This document shows, piece by piece, positions 53,409-62,453 of a DNA stretch of 64,000 nucleotides (its first letter is position 1; each line of letters opens with the position of its first letter). The notes beneath the pieces were generated by a model that worked only from the letters and a program-made list of their open reading frames with translations, was not told the DNA's origin and did not search any database. The translations under genes and the position numbers were made by a program. Source of the DNA: Cyclobacteriaceae bacterium (GTDB taxonomy: Bacteria; Bacteroidota; Bacteroidia; Cytophagales; Cyclobacteriaceae); NCBI GenBank assembly GCA_019638355.1, contig JAHBTY010000004.1, positions 434,001 to 498,000 on the forward strand, written 5' to 3'.

Positions 53409-55424
53409 TTATTCGTTCGTTTTCTTGGCTGCACTCATTTTTTCCTTCAGCGCACTCAATGCCTCGATATCACCCAAAGTAGATTTCTCTGCTTCCTGGT
53501 TAATCTTATCAATGCTCTTGCCTTTAGGAGCGGCCTTCTTCTTGGCTGCAGGTTGCTCAGTCTTTTCAACCTCGGTTGACCAGGTTGCTTTCAGGCTTAA
53601 CACAATTCTGCGCTCTTCTTTCGAGAACTCCAGTACTTTGAAGTCGTAAGCTTCGCCTACTTCGGCTTTGCTTTCGTCTTGCTTCACCAGGTTCTTGGCT
53701 GAACAGAAGCCTTCAATTCCATATGGTAATTCCAACACGGCACCTTTATCGCTCTTGCTGATAATAGTACACTTATGGGTTGAACCAATGGTAAAGATGG
53801 TTTCAAAGGTATCCCACGGATTTTCTTCCAAATGCTTATGGCTAAGCGCCAGTCTTCGATTGGTAGCATCCAATTCCAACACTTGTACATCCAAAGACTC
53901 TCCCACTTTCGTAAATTCTGAAGGATGCTTGATTTTTTTGGTCCAGCTTAAGTCTGAAACGTGCACCAACCCGTCAATTCCTTCTTCCAACTCAATGAAC
54001 AAGCCGAAGTTGGTAAGGTTACGCACAACACCCTTGTGGCGGGTACCTACAGCATACTTATCCAGCACATCCTGGCGTGTCCAAGGATCTTCGGTTAGTT
54101 GTTTGATACCGAGTGACATCTTGCGCTCTTCGCGATCAATGGTTAATACAACTGCCTCCAACTCATCACCAACTTTGATGAAATCTTGAGGATTGCGCAG
54201 GTGCTGGCTCCAACTCATTTCACTTACGTGAATCAAGCCTTCTACACCCGGTTGCAATTCAAGGAATGCACCGTAATCGGCTACGTTTACAATCTTACCT
54301 TTCACCTTAGAACCCACTGCCACATCAGCGGCAAGCGATTCCCAAGGATGAGGAGTAAGTTGTTTCATACCCAACGAGATACGCTTCTTATCGCCATCAA
54401 AATCCAATACTACAACTTTCACAGTCTGGTCAAGTTTCAATAACTCTTCCGGATGGCTGATGCGACCCCATGAAATATCTGTAATGTGTAACAAGCCATC
54501 TACACCACCCAGGTCGATGAATACACCGAAATTGGTCATGTTCTTGATCACACCTTCCAATACCTGGCCTTTCTCCAGGTTAGTAAGAATTACTGCTTTC
54601 TGTTGTTCAAGATCTTTCTCGATCAACACTTTGTGCGATACCACTACGTTGTCGTTGGTGTAATTGATTTTCACCACCTTCACCTCAATGTTCTTATTCA
54701 CATAGATATCGAAATCGCGGATTGGCTTCACATCAATTTGTGAACCTGGTAAGAATGCTTCGATACCAAATACATCCACGATTAAACCACCTTTGGTTCT
54801 GCGCTTCACAAAGCCTTCAATAACTGAGTCGTTATCCAACGCTTTCTGTACATTTTCCCAGCCCTTCAACAACTTAGCCTTTCTGCGGCTCAGGATCAAC
54901 TGGCCCATCAGGTTTTCGCGTTCTTCAATAAAAAGATCAACTGAATCGCCAATCTTCAGATTAGGCATGTCTTTAAATTCGGCTAATGGCACAAGACCAT
55001 CCGACTTGAAACCGATGTTAAGGATAACATCGCGATCGTTAATACCCACCACGGTACCTACCACTAACTCACTTTCGTTGATGGTGGTTACAGTGCCTTC
55101 GTATTTTTTAAGTAATGCTTCGCGATCTTTAGAGGAGTAACCTTCGCCAAACCCTTTGCGATCGTATGCATCCCAATCAAAGTTTTCGGTTGAAATGCTT
55201 GATTCTGTAGCGGCCTTACGGGCAGTTACATCTTTAATCATCCGGCTGATACCTTCCTCTTCTTCCGCTTTTTTAGCTTGCTTGAATTCGGTTAGCTCGT
55301 CTTTTTCGAAAAGTTCTTCGGCAGCTGCACCTTTAACGGCCTTCTTAACAGGGGCATCGTCAATTACTGGCTTGGTAGCTTTAACTTTGGACTCTTCGTT
55401 TTTCTCTTTCTGGACTTTAGCCAT
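53409..55424 (-). CDS. rpsA: 30S ribosomal protein S1
   Basis: A 671-residue S1 with six S1 (OB-fold) RNA-binding domains between about residues 110 and 630. Repeats such as [49 protein letters not shown] and [21 protein letters not shown] are plain. N- and C-terminal extensions are charged and probably disordered ([10 protein letters not shown]). S1 helps mRNA bind the 30S subunit; in Bacteroidetes, where Shine-Dalgarno sequences are rare, it is thought to be especially important. The N-terminal 100 residues are longer and more acidic than in E. coli S1. Confidence 0.97.
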   Translation of the reverse strand: MAKVQKEKNEESKVKATKPVIDDAPVKKAVKGAAAEELFEKDELTEFKQAKKAEEEEGISRMIKDVTARKAATESSISTENFDWDAYDRKGFGEGYSSKDREALLKKYEGTVTTINESELVVGTVVGINDRDVILNIGFKSDGLVPLAEFKDMPNLKIGDSVDLFIEERENLMGQLILSRRKAKLLKGWENVQKALDNDSVIEGFVKRRTKGGLIVDVFGIEAFLPGSQIDVKPIRDFDIYVNKNIEVKVVKINYTNDNVVVSHKVLIEKDLEQQKAVILTNLEKGQVLEGVIKNMTNFGVFIDLGGVDGLLHITDISWGRISHPEELLKLDQTVKVVVLDFDGDKKRISLGMKQLTPHPWESLAADVAVGSKVKGKIVNVADYGAFLELQPGVEGLIHVSEMSWSQHLRNPQDFIKVGDELEAVVLTIDREERKMSLGIKQLTEDPWTRQDVLDKYAVGTRHKGVVRNLTNFGLFIELEEGIDGLVHVSDLSWTKKIKHPSEFTKVGESLDVQVLELDATNRRLALSHKHLEENPWDTFETIFTIGSTHKCTIISKSDKGAVLELPYGIEGFCSAKNLVKQDESKAEVGEAYDFKVLEFSKEERRIVLSLKATWSTEVEKTEQPAAKKKAAPKGKSIDKINQEAEKSTLGDIEALSALKEKMSAAKKTNE

Positions 55425-55494
55425 AATCTTGCCCTTTTTACATGCAACCAGCGGGCTAATGGCTGCAAATTTTGTTTTAAATACCTGTTTATTC

Positions 55495-55526
55495 TAAAAA
55501 ACAAGCCCCATCGTTTTGATGGGGCT
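55495..55526 (-). terminator. hairpin between the TolC-like gene and rpsA
   Basis: AGCCCCATC (55504-55512) and GATGGGGCT (55518-55526) form a 9-base GC-rich stem with a 5-base loop. On the minus strand TTGTTTTTTAG follows. It lies 40 bases past the TolC-like stop and 70 bases before rpsA, so it should end the efflux transcript; it could also lie in the rpsA leader. Confidence 0.75.
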
Positions 55527-55566
55527 GCAAATGTAGTAAAATATTTGATTAAGAACAGGCTTTACC

Positions 55567-56904
55567 TTAGGGTATGTCCTCCTCCTGTAAAGTGCCGGTG
55601 GCATAATCAATTAACAGTTTTTGAAACATTAATGTAAACTGTGCACTGGCAAAATCCGATTGAGCCCGAACAAATGCCTGCTGGGCCGTGGTAAGTTGTA
55701 CAATATTGGATATACCCAAATCGTAGCGTTCCTTTTCCATTTGATACGATAATTCGCCCGACTTTAGTTGGGCCTGGGCCGAGGCAAAACTCGCTTTTGC
55801 ATCTTCGTAGTTCTGATACGCAATTAGCACATCTGATTTTACCCGCACCTCGGTGTTTTTGGTGGCCAGTTTAGCGTTTTCGAATAGTACCCGTTGTTGT
55901 GTAACCTGGGCCCGGTTTGAGAACCCGCTGAAAATGGGAACGCGCAATGAAACACCGTAGTTAAACTGCCGGTTGTCTGACCTGAACTGTTGGTCAAATG
56001 AACGGTTATCGGTTGCTCCATGAATATAATTGTACCGTGAGTTTAATTCTGCAAAACCCGAGAGGTTGGGCAAATATCTTCCTCGCCAGGCATAATAGCT
56101 TAGTTGCGCAGCACGCTCGGTATTGGAGGCTTGTTTAAGGTCGGCTCGGCTTTGGGTGGCAACACTTGTTAAATTATCCAACGCAACACTTTCAATCTGA
56201 TAATCATCCGCGCCCCATGTTACTTCCTCTAACTCAAAGGAAATGATGGGATCAATCATAAGCGTTTGAGCCAACAGCGCTTTATCATTTTTGAGTCGGT
56301 TGGATGATCGAACAACCAGCAACTCTGCATTCCGTACCTGAAATTCCTGATTATACAAATCCGCTTCGGCCCGGCTTCCCAAATCAACCTGCTGCCGGAT
56401 TTGCTCTAATTGTGTTTTTTGAGTGGCCAGATTTTGCCGGTCAATCTTCAGCAATTGCTGATCAAGCATGCAGGTTAAGTACTGAAAGGCAACATTTCGT
56501 ATAACATCTTGCTTGGTTCGCATTACAAAATTTAGCTGTGCTTCGTTTTGACTTGCCGCCTGCCGATATTGATTAATTTGATTAAACCCATTGAAGATTG
56601 GCACACTGGCAGACAACCCCCCGTTAATAAAATCTACCTGCCCGTTCACAACCTCACCTCGTTGTTGATTAAATGAATTACCATCAAATCTACCGGCACT
56701 ACCACCAGCCGAAACACTGGGTGCCATTTGCAAGAATGCCGAAGTGCGATTAACTCCAGTACTTATCAACAAGTTTTTTTGTTGATTGAGGAGCAGGTTA
56801 TTCTCCAAACCCATTTTAATCGCATTCCGAAACGTAAGCGTTTGTTGCGCCTGCAAGGATATTGCACTTGCAATCAGAAATGTAAAAACCGAAACCTTCC
56901 TCAT
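55567..56904 (-). CDS. TolC family outer-membrane efflux protein
   Basis: A 445-residue protein with a signal peptide (MRKVSVFTFLIASAISLQAQ) and two long-helix halves typical of TolC/OEP proteins (for example RQAASQNEAQLNFVMRTKQDVIRNVAFQYL and ENAKLATKNTEVRVKSDVLIAYQNYEDAKASF). It would form the outer-membrane channel of a tripartite exporter. The ABC ATPase gene 8 bases upstream is its likely partner; no membrane-fusion protein or permease gene is adjacent. Confidence 0.92.
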   Translation of the reverse strand: MRKVSVFTFLIASAISLQAQQTLTFRNAIKMGLENNLLLNQQKNLLISTGVNRTSAFLQMAPSVSAGGSAGRFDGNSFNQQRGEVVNGQVDFINGGLSASVPIFNGFNQINQYRQAASQNEAQLNFVMRTKQDVIRNVAFQYLTCMLDQQLLKIDRQNLATQKTQLEQIRQQVDLGSRAEADLYNQEFQVRNAELLVVRSSNRLKNDKALLAQTLMIDPIISFELEEVTWGADDYQIESVALDNLTSVATQSRADLKQASNTERAAQLSYYAWRGRYLPNLSGFAELNSRYNYIHGATDNRSFDQQFRSDNRQFNYGVSLRVPIFSGFSNRAQVTQQRVLFENAKLATKNTEVRVKSDVLIAYQNYEDAKASFASAQAQLKSGELSYQMEKERYDLGISNIVQLTTAQQAFVRAQSDFASAQFTLMFQKLLIDYATGTLQEEDIP

Positions 56905-56912
56905 AGCTTTTA

Positions 56913-57590
56913 TTAACTAACCTTTTGGTCTGATTCAATTGCACCATCCGCTATTTGTACAATGCGTTTGCCGCGCCTTGCATTTTCTTCGGAGTGCGTT
57001 ACCTGAATGATGGTGATTCCCTCTTCATTCAGCTTTTGAAAAATATCCATGATCTGTTTGCCTTGCTCGGAGTGCAGATTGCCGGTAGGCTCATCGGCCA
57101 ACAGTAACTTGGGTTGCCCCACAATAGCGCGTGCAATGCCTACCAACTGTTGCTGCCCGCCCGAAAGCTGTTCGGGAAACAAATCTTTTTTGGCAACCAT
57201 GTTAAAGCGATCCAGCATTTCGGCCACCATGCTTTTGCGTTGGCTACCACCAACCCCTTTATACAATAACGGGGTTTCAATATTTTCATATACGGTTAGT
57301 TCATCAATCAGGTGATAGGCCTGAAAAATAAACCCGATGTAGTTTTTGTGCATATCGCTCTTTTGTTTCTCGCGCATTTTGTGCACGGGTTCATCAAAAA
57401 AGTAATATTCACCTGCCGAAGGTTCATCCAGCATCCCTACAATGTTCATTAAAGTTGATTTGCCCGATCCGCTGGGGCCCATTATAGTTACAAATTCGCC
57501 TTGCTTTACTTCCAGATCAATTCCTTTAAGAATAAATGTGCGCTGAAAACGAGAGTCGATGTACTTGTCGATGTTTTTTAAAACGATCAT
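56913..57590 (-). CDS. ABC transporter ATP-binding protein (MacB/LolD-type)
   Basis: A 225-residue ATPase. Walker A GPSGSGKST is at 38-46, the signature is LSGGQQQLVGIARAI, Walker B LLLADEPTGNLHSEQG and H-loop VTHSEENA. The GNLHSEQG after Walker B is typical of the MacB/LolD group of exporter ATPases. The ATG at 57590 (MIVLKNIDKYID) is the natural family start. It is cotranscribed with the TolC-like gene; the permease must be elsewhere. Confidence 0.92.
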   Translation of the reverse strand: MIVLKNIDKYIDSRFQRTFILKGIDLEVKQGEFVTIMGPSGSGKSTLMNIVGMLDEPSAGEYYFFDEPVHKMREKQKSDMHKNYIGFIFQAYHLIDELTVYENIETPLLYKGVGGSQRKSMVAEMLDRFNMVAKKDLFPEQLSGGQQQLVGIARAIVGQPKLLLADEPTGNLHSEQGKQIMDIFQKLNEEGITIIQVTHSEENARRGKRIVQIADGAIESDQKVS

Positions 57591-57819
57591 GAATTTTGGC
57601 TTTTGTTTGTGAAGCCCTGGCAGCCGACCGCTATTTGGCCAATAACATGCCAAGACGTAATAATTGGTTTAGACGCGCAAATACGCGATTAGTTGCACAA
57701 AATCACGTCCGTAAGTGAAAAAAGGTGTCCGGAAACGACCGCTTTATAAGCCGTAAGCAAAATGCTTCAAGCTACAAGCCTGCATGAAGCTTGTGGCATG
57801 AAGCCTAATTCTAATGGAA

Positions 57820-58266
57820 TCAATACACTAGCGGATGAAGAATAACATCCACTCTTCGGTTTAACCGCATACCCCTGTAGGTTTGGTTGGTGTACACCGG
57901 ATTTTCCAAACCCCAGTCTTTTATGCTGATGGATTTTTCGGGAATATCTTTTTGGAGTAGCAATTGAAATACTTCATTGCTGCGCATTTGCGATAACCAC
58001 CGGTTGTATTCTTTGCCACCAATGGGATCGGTGTGGCTGATGAGTTGAATCTGATATTTGTCTAACAAATTAGGAATTGAATCGAGCCAATCGGAAAGCA
58101 TTTCGGCCTGAAACTCGTCTATTTCAAAGCTGCCACCATTAAAGTAAATGCTTTTACGCAGTTCATCGGTCTGGGCGAGTGCATTCAGATTTAAAAGCAG
58201 ACAAACTGATAGCAGGCCTGAGCCAAGTAGTTGCAGTTGGTTTCGCTTTACTGAAAGCCATTTCAT
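57820..58266 (-). CDS. stand-alone OmpA-like domain protein
   Basis: A 148-residue exported protein. After a signal peptide (ending NLNALAQ) there is a single OmpA/MotB-type domain: IYFNGGSFEIDEFQAEML, LISHTDPIGGKEYNRWLSQMRSNEVFQLLL and a C-terminal NRRVDVIL. Such domains bind peptidoglycan through conserved Asp and Arg residues, both present here (SHTD, LSQMRS, NRRVD). It lacks a barrel or lipidation site and would be periplasmic. No operon partner is evident. Confidence 0.85.
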   Translation of the reverse strand: MKWLSVKRNQLQLLGSGLLSVCLLLNLNALAQTDELRKSIYFNGGSFEIDEFQAEMLSDWLDSIPNLLDKYQIQLISHTDPIGGKEYNRWLSQMRSNEVFQLLLQKDIPEKSISIKDWGLENPVYTNQTYRGMRLNRRVDVILHPLVY

Positions 58267-58330
58267 GAATCGAATTTAACTTTATGTTCATAAAAAAGAA
58301 AGCCATTACCTTAGCGATTGTCAATCCTGT

Positions 58331-58738
58331 ATGATGAAACCAACCTTGTTTCTTGTTGTGATTATTGCCACATCGTGCTCTAACAAAGTTATTTATTACG
58401 GTCGCACTTATCAGCCCACGCAAAACGTTGAAATCTTTTTCCGCGAAAGCGACATTACTGAACCAAACGAAATAATGGGAAAGGTTACTTACGAAGTAAC
58501 CGCTAAGCGCAATTCGGATAAAGTGCAGCAAAAAATTGTAGCGCGAATGAAAAAGAAAGGTGCGGATGCAATTTTGTTTGATGAAATCGCGCTTACCAAC
58601 ACGGGTAGTTCAACCGGAGGTGCCGCTGCGGGTGCCGGAAGAAGGCGCGGCTTTCTTGGGGTTTTCGGTTCCAAAACCAAATACATTAAAGGCCAGATGA
58701 TTAAAGCTACGTTGATCAAATACAGGAAGAACCTATGA
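58331..58738 (+). CDS. hypothetical lipoprotein
   Basis: A 135-residue protein with a lipoprotein signal (PTLFLVVIIATSC). The mature part contains VEIFFRESDI and KKKGADAILFDEI, reminiscent of small alpha/beta folds in other envelope lipoproteins, and a Gly/Arg-rich loop (GGAAAGAGRRRGFLG). The family was not recognised. Two ATG codons at 58331 and 58334 are possible starts. Its stop overlaps the next gene's start (ATGA), so the two are translationally coupled. Confidence 0.75.
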   Translation: MMKPTLFLVVIIATSCSNKVIYYGRTYQPTQNVEIFFRESDITEPNEIMGKVTYEVTAKRNSDKVQQKIVARMKKKGADAILFDEIALTNTGSSTGGAAAGAGRRRGFLGVFGSKTKYIKGQMIKATLIKYRKNL

Positions 58739-59334
58739 CGAAAGTTCGTCTTCAAAAAGATTTTAAAATAGTAGAACCAAAAAGCCGGGCAGCGTGGCGT
58801 ACCTGGTTACAAAAAAATCATACCCAACAAGTGAGCATCTGGTTGGTGTTAGCTAAAAAAGATAGTGGTTTGCCTTCGCTATCGGTAGAAGATGCTGTGG
58901 AAGAAGCATTGTGTTTTGGTTGGATTGATAGCGTACCAAATAAATTAGACGACAAGCGATACAAAATTCTACTTTCACCCCGCAAACCAAAAAGCAATTG
59001 GTCGAGCGTAAACAAAAAACGGGCAACCCGTATGATTAAAGCAGGACTGATGACCGATGCCGGCATGAAAATGATTACTCTGGCAAAAAAAACCGGAACG
59101 TGGAATGCATTAAACGATATTACCAAACTTACGCTTCCTGCCGACCTAAAATCTGCGCTTGTTTCAAACCAGAAAGCAGCAACAAATTTTGAAGCGTTTC
59201 CACCTTCTGTTAAAAGAGGAATACTTGAATGGATTCAAAACGCAAAAACCGAAACCACGCGCGCAAAGCGCATTTTTGAAACAGTGGAATTAGCAGCAAA
59301 AAATATTCGGGCAAATCAATACACCAGGCGTTAA
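58735..59334 (+). CDS. YdeI/OmpD-associated family protein
   Basis: A 199-residue protein of the YdeI/OmpD-associated family. Features are SRAAWRTWLQKNH, VSIWLVLAKK, VEDAVEEALCFGWIDS, LSPRKPKSNWSSVNKKRATRMI and a C-terminal KRGILEWIQNAKTETTRAKRIFETV. Members are reported in bacteriocin protection and stress, but the biochemical role is unclear. It is coupled to the preceding lipoprotein gene and converges with the phosphatase gene (4-base overlap). Confidence 0.92.
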   Translation: MTKVRLQKDFKIVEPKSRAAWRTWLQKNHTQQVSIWLVLAKKDSGLPSLSVEDAVEEALCFGWIDSVPNKLDDKRYKILLSPRKPKSNWSSVNKKRATRMIKAGLMTDAGMKMITLAKKTGTWNALNDITKLTLPADLKSALVSNQKAATNFEAFPPSVKRGILEWIQNAKTETTRAKRIFETVELAAKNIRANQYTRR

Positions 59335-59828
59335 TAAGTAAGCCAAACCGTTTTGGCCAACTTGCCTTTTTGAACTACTGTTACTACTAACAGGTTGTCA
59401 TAATCGCTGTCGTCAAAATTCTGAAATTCAGTTTTACCTGTAAGGTAATTGGCAAAACCCGGCACGGTGTTGGAATGCCCCGCAACTACAATAGTACCGC
59501 CTGCAAATTTTTGTAACAGTTGATCTATCTCTTCCTTCTTTGATGGATCGTATGTAGCTATTGAAAGTCCTTTGGCTTCGGCAAGCGGTGTTACGGTATT
59601 GCGCGTGCGTTTGTAGGGTGTTGAATAAATCGCATCCACATGAGTTTCCTGTAACACCTGGGCCAATCGTTGTGCACGCTGTTTACCTACCTCCGACAAT
59701 TCAGGATCTTTCAGATCATCCGTTCCTTTTTCGGCATGGCGCACCAGTATTACGGTTGTTATGGTTGGTGACTGAGCATTAACAAACTGAAAACCCAGTG
59801 CTATTAAAATTATCAAGAGTTGTCTCAT
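59331..59828 (-). CDS. exported histidine phosphatase family protein (SixA-like)
   Basis: A 165-residue member of the histidine phosphatase superfamily with a signal peptide (MRQLLIILIALGFQFVNAQ). The catalytic RHAE motif is at 30-33, with the second histidine His118 in VVAGHSNTVPG. Small size resembles SixA, but export suggests an envelope substrate. It is followed upstream on the same strand by an exported NTF2-like gene 6 bases away, so the two are probably cotranscribed. Confidence 0.9.
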   Translation of the reverse strand: MRQLLIILIALGFQFVNAQSPTITTVILVRHAEKGTDDLKDPELSEVGKQRAQRLAQVLQETHVDAIYSTPYKRTRNTVTPLAEAKGLSIATYDPSKKEEIDQLLQKFAGGTIVVAGHSNTVPGFANYLTGKTEFQNFDDSDYDNLLVVTVVQKGKLAKTVWLTY

Positions 59829-59834
59829 AATTTT

Positions 59835-60320
59835 TTATTTAAACTGCTCGGCTACAGCCGGTGGAATTTTACAATCCGCTGTCCGCCTTGTATCAGCCAG
59901 GTGAATAATTTTCCAACCCGATCCGTTATTCACCAACTGAAATGCATCCACTCCACAATGGCTGAATTTTTTGCCGATGTAAAATGCGTAATCGGTCCAT
60001 ACCTGGGCAAAATTCCCGTCCACTTCAACTTTTGTATTCCAAATTGGCTCACTCAGTGGTTCGGGTTTGGGTGTGGCAATGGCTTTTAAAAAGCCCGCGA
60101 TGGAATTTTCACGCCTCACCACCACATTACCGGCTTTGTCTTTGGTAACGGTGGCCATCGTTATCGCATTCGCAAATGCACTGTGCACTAAGGCGCTATC
60201 GCCTTTATTCATGCCGGTGAACAATCTTACTATTGGTTCCATTACGGCTTGCTCGGTTGTTGTCTGTGCCTGAAGCGATCCGGCACAAACCAGGCAAGCA
60301 AAAATAATCGTGTGTTTCAT
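59835..60320 (-). CDS. exported NTF2-like (SnoaL-type) protein
   Basis: A 161-residue protein with a signal peptide (MKHTIIFACLVCAGSLQAQ) and a single NTF2-like cone fold: AVMEPIVRLFTGMNKGDSALVHSAF at the N-terminus and EVDGNFAQVWTDYAFYIGKKFSHCGVDAFQLVNNGSGWKIIHLADT at the end. The function of such exported forms is unknown. It lies 6 bases before the phosphatase gene on the same strand. Confidence 0.85.
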   Translation of the reverse strand: MKHTIIFACLVCAGSLQAQTTTEQAVMEPIVRLFTGMNKGDSALVHSAFANAITMATVTKDKAGNVVVRRENSIAGFLKAIATPKPEPLSEPIWNTKVEVDGNFAQVWTDYAFYIGKKFSHCGVDAFQLVNNGSGWKIIHLADTRRTADCKIPPAVAEQFK

Positions 60321-60441
60321 CTTTAAAATTTGATGGGGTGAAGATGCTTAAAAAAATGAAGGCTTCACAAACCTTCTATACGTACGGTTTGGAAACGGGT
60401 TAGTTTTTAATTCTTAATTTTAGGTGCTTAAACAGACTTTT

Positions 60442-61611
60442 ATGAAGTGTAGTGCTTTTTTTGTTGCACTGATTTTTGGCGCAAGCCTGGCAGCAAGCCC
60501 ACAAAGTAAAACCGATAGCCTGGAGCGAGCGCTCGAAACCGCCAAAGGCGATTTGAAGGTTAAAACCCTGAACGAATTTTTCCGGGCCTACATTAATTCC
60601 GATCCTGTAAAAGCAATTGAGTACACGCGGCAGGCACTGGCACTGGCCACCGAAATTGACGACCAAAAAGGAATGGCCGCCTCGTATAATAATTTAGGTG
60701 TGGCTTATCGTAACCAGGGCGCACTCGATAAATCGCTGGAGTATTATCTCATCAGTCTGCAGATTTATACCCGTTTGGGTAACAAGGAAGGAATTGCGGC
60801 TACAAAAAGTAATATCGGCAATATTTATTCTTTTAAAAAAGATCATGGCCAGGCCATGAAGTACTACGAAGATGCCCACCAACAATTTATGGAAGCCGGG
60901 GACTCCGCCAACCTGATAAAATCGTTAAACAACCTGGGCAATCTGCATAACAATGTGCAGGAACAGGAACAAGCGCTAAAATATTATACCGAAGCTTACA
61001 GATTAGCCGAAAAAAAAGGTCAACTATTTGCTGACCCTCTTAACAATATTGGTAATGTTTACTTTAAACAAGGCAATTACCAGCGAGCAGCTGAATATTA
61101 CGGACGCACATTAACTCTTGCACGAAAAAGCACCGACAACCTGTTAACCTTGAATGTATTAACCAGTTTAGGAGAAGTATATGCGCGGGCTGGTCAGTTT
61201 AAAAATGCACAGGCCTACCTCGATAGTGCCATGACCATGAGCGGCCAGATGCAAGCCTTCATTTTTGAGCCCAACATTCTTAAAAGCATGGCCCTTAATT
61301 ATTCCAAACAAGGTAAAATGAAAGAAGCTTACGAAACCATGTTACGCTACGATGTAGTAAAAGAAAAAATCTATGGCGAAGAAAGCAGCCGCAAAATTGC
61401 CCAGATGGAAATTGCGCTCGACCTGCAAGAGAAAGAACGAGAAATGGAGGAGATCAAAATCAAAGCCGAAATAAATGCACTGGAATTACAAAAAACCCGC
61501 ATGATCATTACCATCATTATACTTGGATTGGCTTTAGTGGTGGGCGGCTTTAATCTGTTTTATTCCAAACGCAAATCCATTACAGCTGTAAAGCGCAGGT
61601 CCAATGATTAG
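60442..61611 (+). CDS. exported TPR protein with C-terminal coiled coil and membrane helix
   Basis: A 389-residue protein. A signal peptide (MKCSAFFVALIFGASLAAS) is followed by about six tetratricopeptide repeats (for example AASYNNLGVAYRNQGALDKSLEYYLISL). A coiled coil (LQEKEREMEEIKIKAEINALELQK) and one membrane helix (MIITIIILGLALVVGGFNLFY) follow, and then a 15-residue basic tail. This is the sensor half of many Bacteroidetes TPR kinases and LuxR regulators, but no output domain follows. The ATG at 60442 is chosen over a GTG at 60424 because it gives a clean signal peptide. It overlaps the HD-domain gene by 8 bases. Confidence 0.82.
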   Translation: MKCSAFFVALIFGASLAASPQSKTDSLERALETAKGDLKVKTLNEFFRAYINSDPVKAIEYTRQALALATEIDDQKGMAASYNNLGVAYRNQGALDKSLEYYLISLQIYTRLGNKEGIAATKSNIGNIYSFKKDHGQAMKYYEDAHQQFMEAGDSANLIKSLNNLGNLHNNVQEQEQALKYYTEAYRLAEKKGQLFADPLNNIGNVYFKQGNYQRAAEYYGRTLTLARKSTDNLLTLNVLTSLGEVYARAGQFKNAQAYLDSAMTMSGQMQAFIFEPNILKSMALNYSKQGKMKEAYETMLRYDVVKEKIYGEESSRKIAQMEIALDLQEKEREMEEIKIKAEINALELQKTRMIITIIILGLALVVGGFNLFYSKRKSITAVKRRSND

Positions 61612-62146
61612 TCGTGCCGAAGCTCGCGAAATACTGATCAGCCTTACCAAAAGCCAAAGCTTATTGCGCCACATGCGCACACTGGAACTAGTAATGGAAG
61701 CTTACGCTGAAAAATTTGGTGAAGACAAAGAAACCTGGGCTATTGCCGGATTATTGCACGATGCCGACTATGAAGCCTACCCGGAAAAACATCCGCAGGT
61801 TATTGTTGAAAAACTTACTGACATGGGTGAAACAGAAATCGCGCACGCTATTTCAGCCCACTATACTAAGTGGAACGTGCCTTATGAAACCCGGTTAGAC
61901 AAGGCCTTGTTAGCCTGCGATGAACTCACCGGATTTATTGTGGCTTGTGCCCAGGTACGGCCTGAGGGTATTGTCAACCTGGAACCTAAATCGGTAATTA
62001 AAAAACTGAAAGACAAGGGTTTTGCCGCCAAAGTAGAGCGCGATGAAGTTTATAAAGGTGTTGAATTGCTGGGAGTTGATCTTAACAGCCACATCGCCTT
62101 TATCATAGAAGTTTTAAAAACGAATAAGGAAGAATTGGGGATTTGA
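61604..62146 (+). CDS. HD-domain hydrolase
   Basis: A 180-residue HD-superfamily protein. The His-Asp motif is at 52-53 (GLLHDADYE), with further conserved residues in HAISAHY and ALLACDELTGFIVA. It is the type annotated as HDIG-domain hydrolase in many bacteria, and its substrate is unknown. It overlaps the TPR-protein gene by 8 bases and probably shares its transcript. Confidence 0.88.
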   Translation: MISRAEAREILISLTKSQSLLRHMRTLELVMEAYAEKFGEDKETWAIAGLLHDADYEAYPEKHPQVIVEKLTDMGETEIAHAISAHYTKWNVPYETRLDKALLACDELTGFIVACAQVRPEGIVNLEPKSVIKKLKDKGFAAKVERDEVYKGVELLGVDLNSHIAFIIEVLKTNKEELGI

Positions 62147-62194
62147 AAAGAGTTGTTCGCTGGTAAAATAAATCTTTTGATAGTAAAACCAGAA

Positions 62195-62227
62195 TATTGA
62201 ATTTTAAACCCATTACGCTTACATTTG
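62195..62227 (+). promoter_or_regulatory. candidate promoter of the 43-codon gene
   Basis: TACATTTG at 62220-62227 matches TAnnTTTG, and TTG at 62197-62199 lies 20 bases upstream of it. The predicted start near 62234 would leave a leader of about 17 bases before the ATG at 62251. Confidence 0.55.
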
Positions 62228-62250
62228 AACCAGAATTTAAATAAAACAAC

Positions 62251-62382
62251 ATGTTTTTCGAGCAAAATGTAGGAGACGGAGCTAACCTTTTTGTAACCAT
62301 TGTAGCTGTAATCATCGGGTTTGTTGCGGCTGTGGGTTACCTCGATAAAATGAAGACTTCCAAAAATGAAAAAAAGGATTAA
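62251..62382 (+). CDS. 43-residue single-helix membrane protein
   Basis: A short gene of 43 codons: MFFEQNVGDGANLF, one hydrophobic helix (VTIVAVIIGFVAAVGYL) and a basic tail (DKMKTSKNEKKD). It is supported by a matching promoter just upstream and a strong terminator 22 bases downstream, so it forms its own transcription unit. Function unknown; no homologue was recognised by eye. Confidence 0.65.
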   Translation: MFFEQNVGDGANLFVTIVAVIIGFVAAVGYLDKMKTSKNEKKD

Positions 62383-62404
62383 CACCTAAACTTTACTATA
62401 AGTT

Positions 62405-62430
62405 AAAAGCCACGCATGCGTGGCTTTTTT
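62405..62430 (+). terminator. terminator after the 43-codon gene
   Basis: AAAAGCCACGC and GCGTGGCTTTT form a perfect palindrome at 62405-62428, and two further T residues follow. It lies 22 bases past the stop codon of the small gene and also faces the convergent thioredoxin-like gene. Confidence 0.8.
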
Positions 62431-62453
62431 GTTGTGGTGATTCTTCGAGTATT

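Noticed and set aside
57720-57815. GCTACAAGC...GCTTGTGGC hairpin as a terminator or RNA
   Set aside because: The stem has one non-Watson-Crick pair and no U-tract; it may be a dispersed repeat, but one copy does not support a call.
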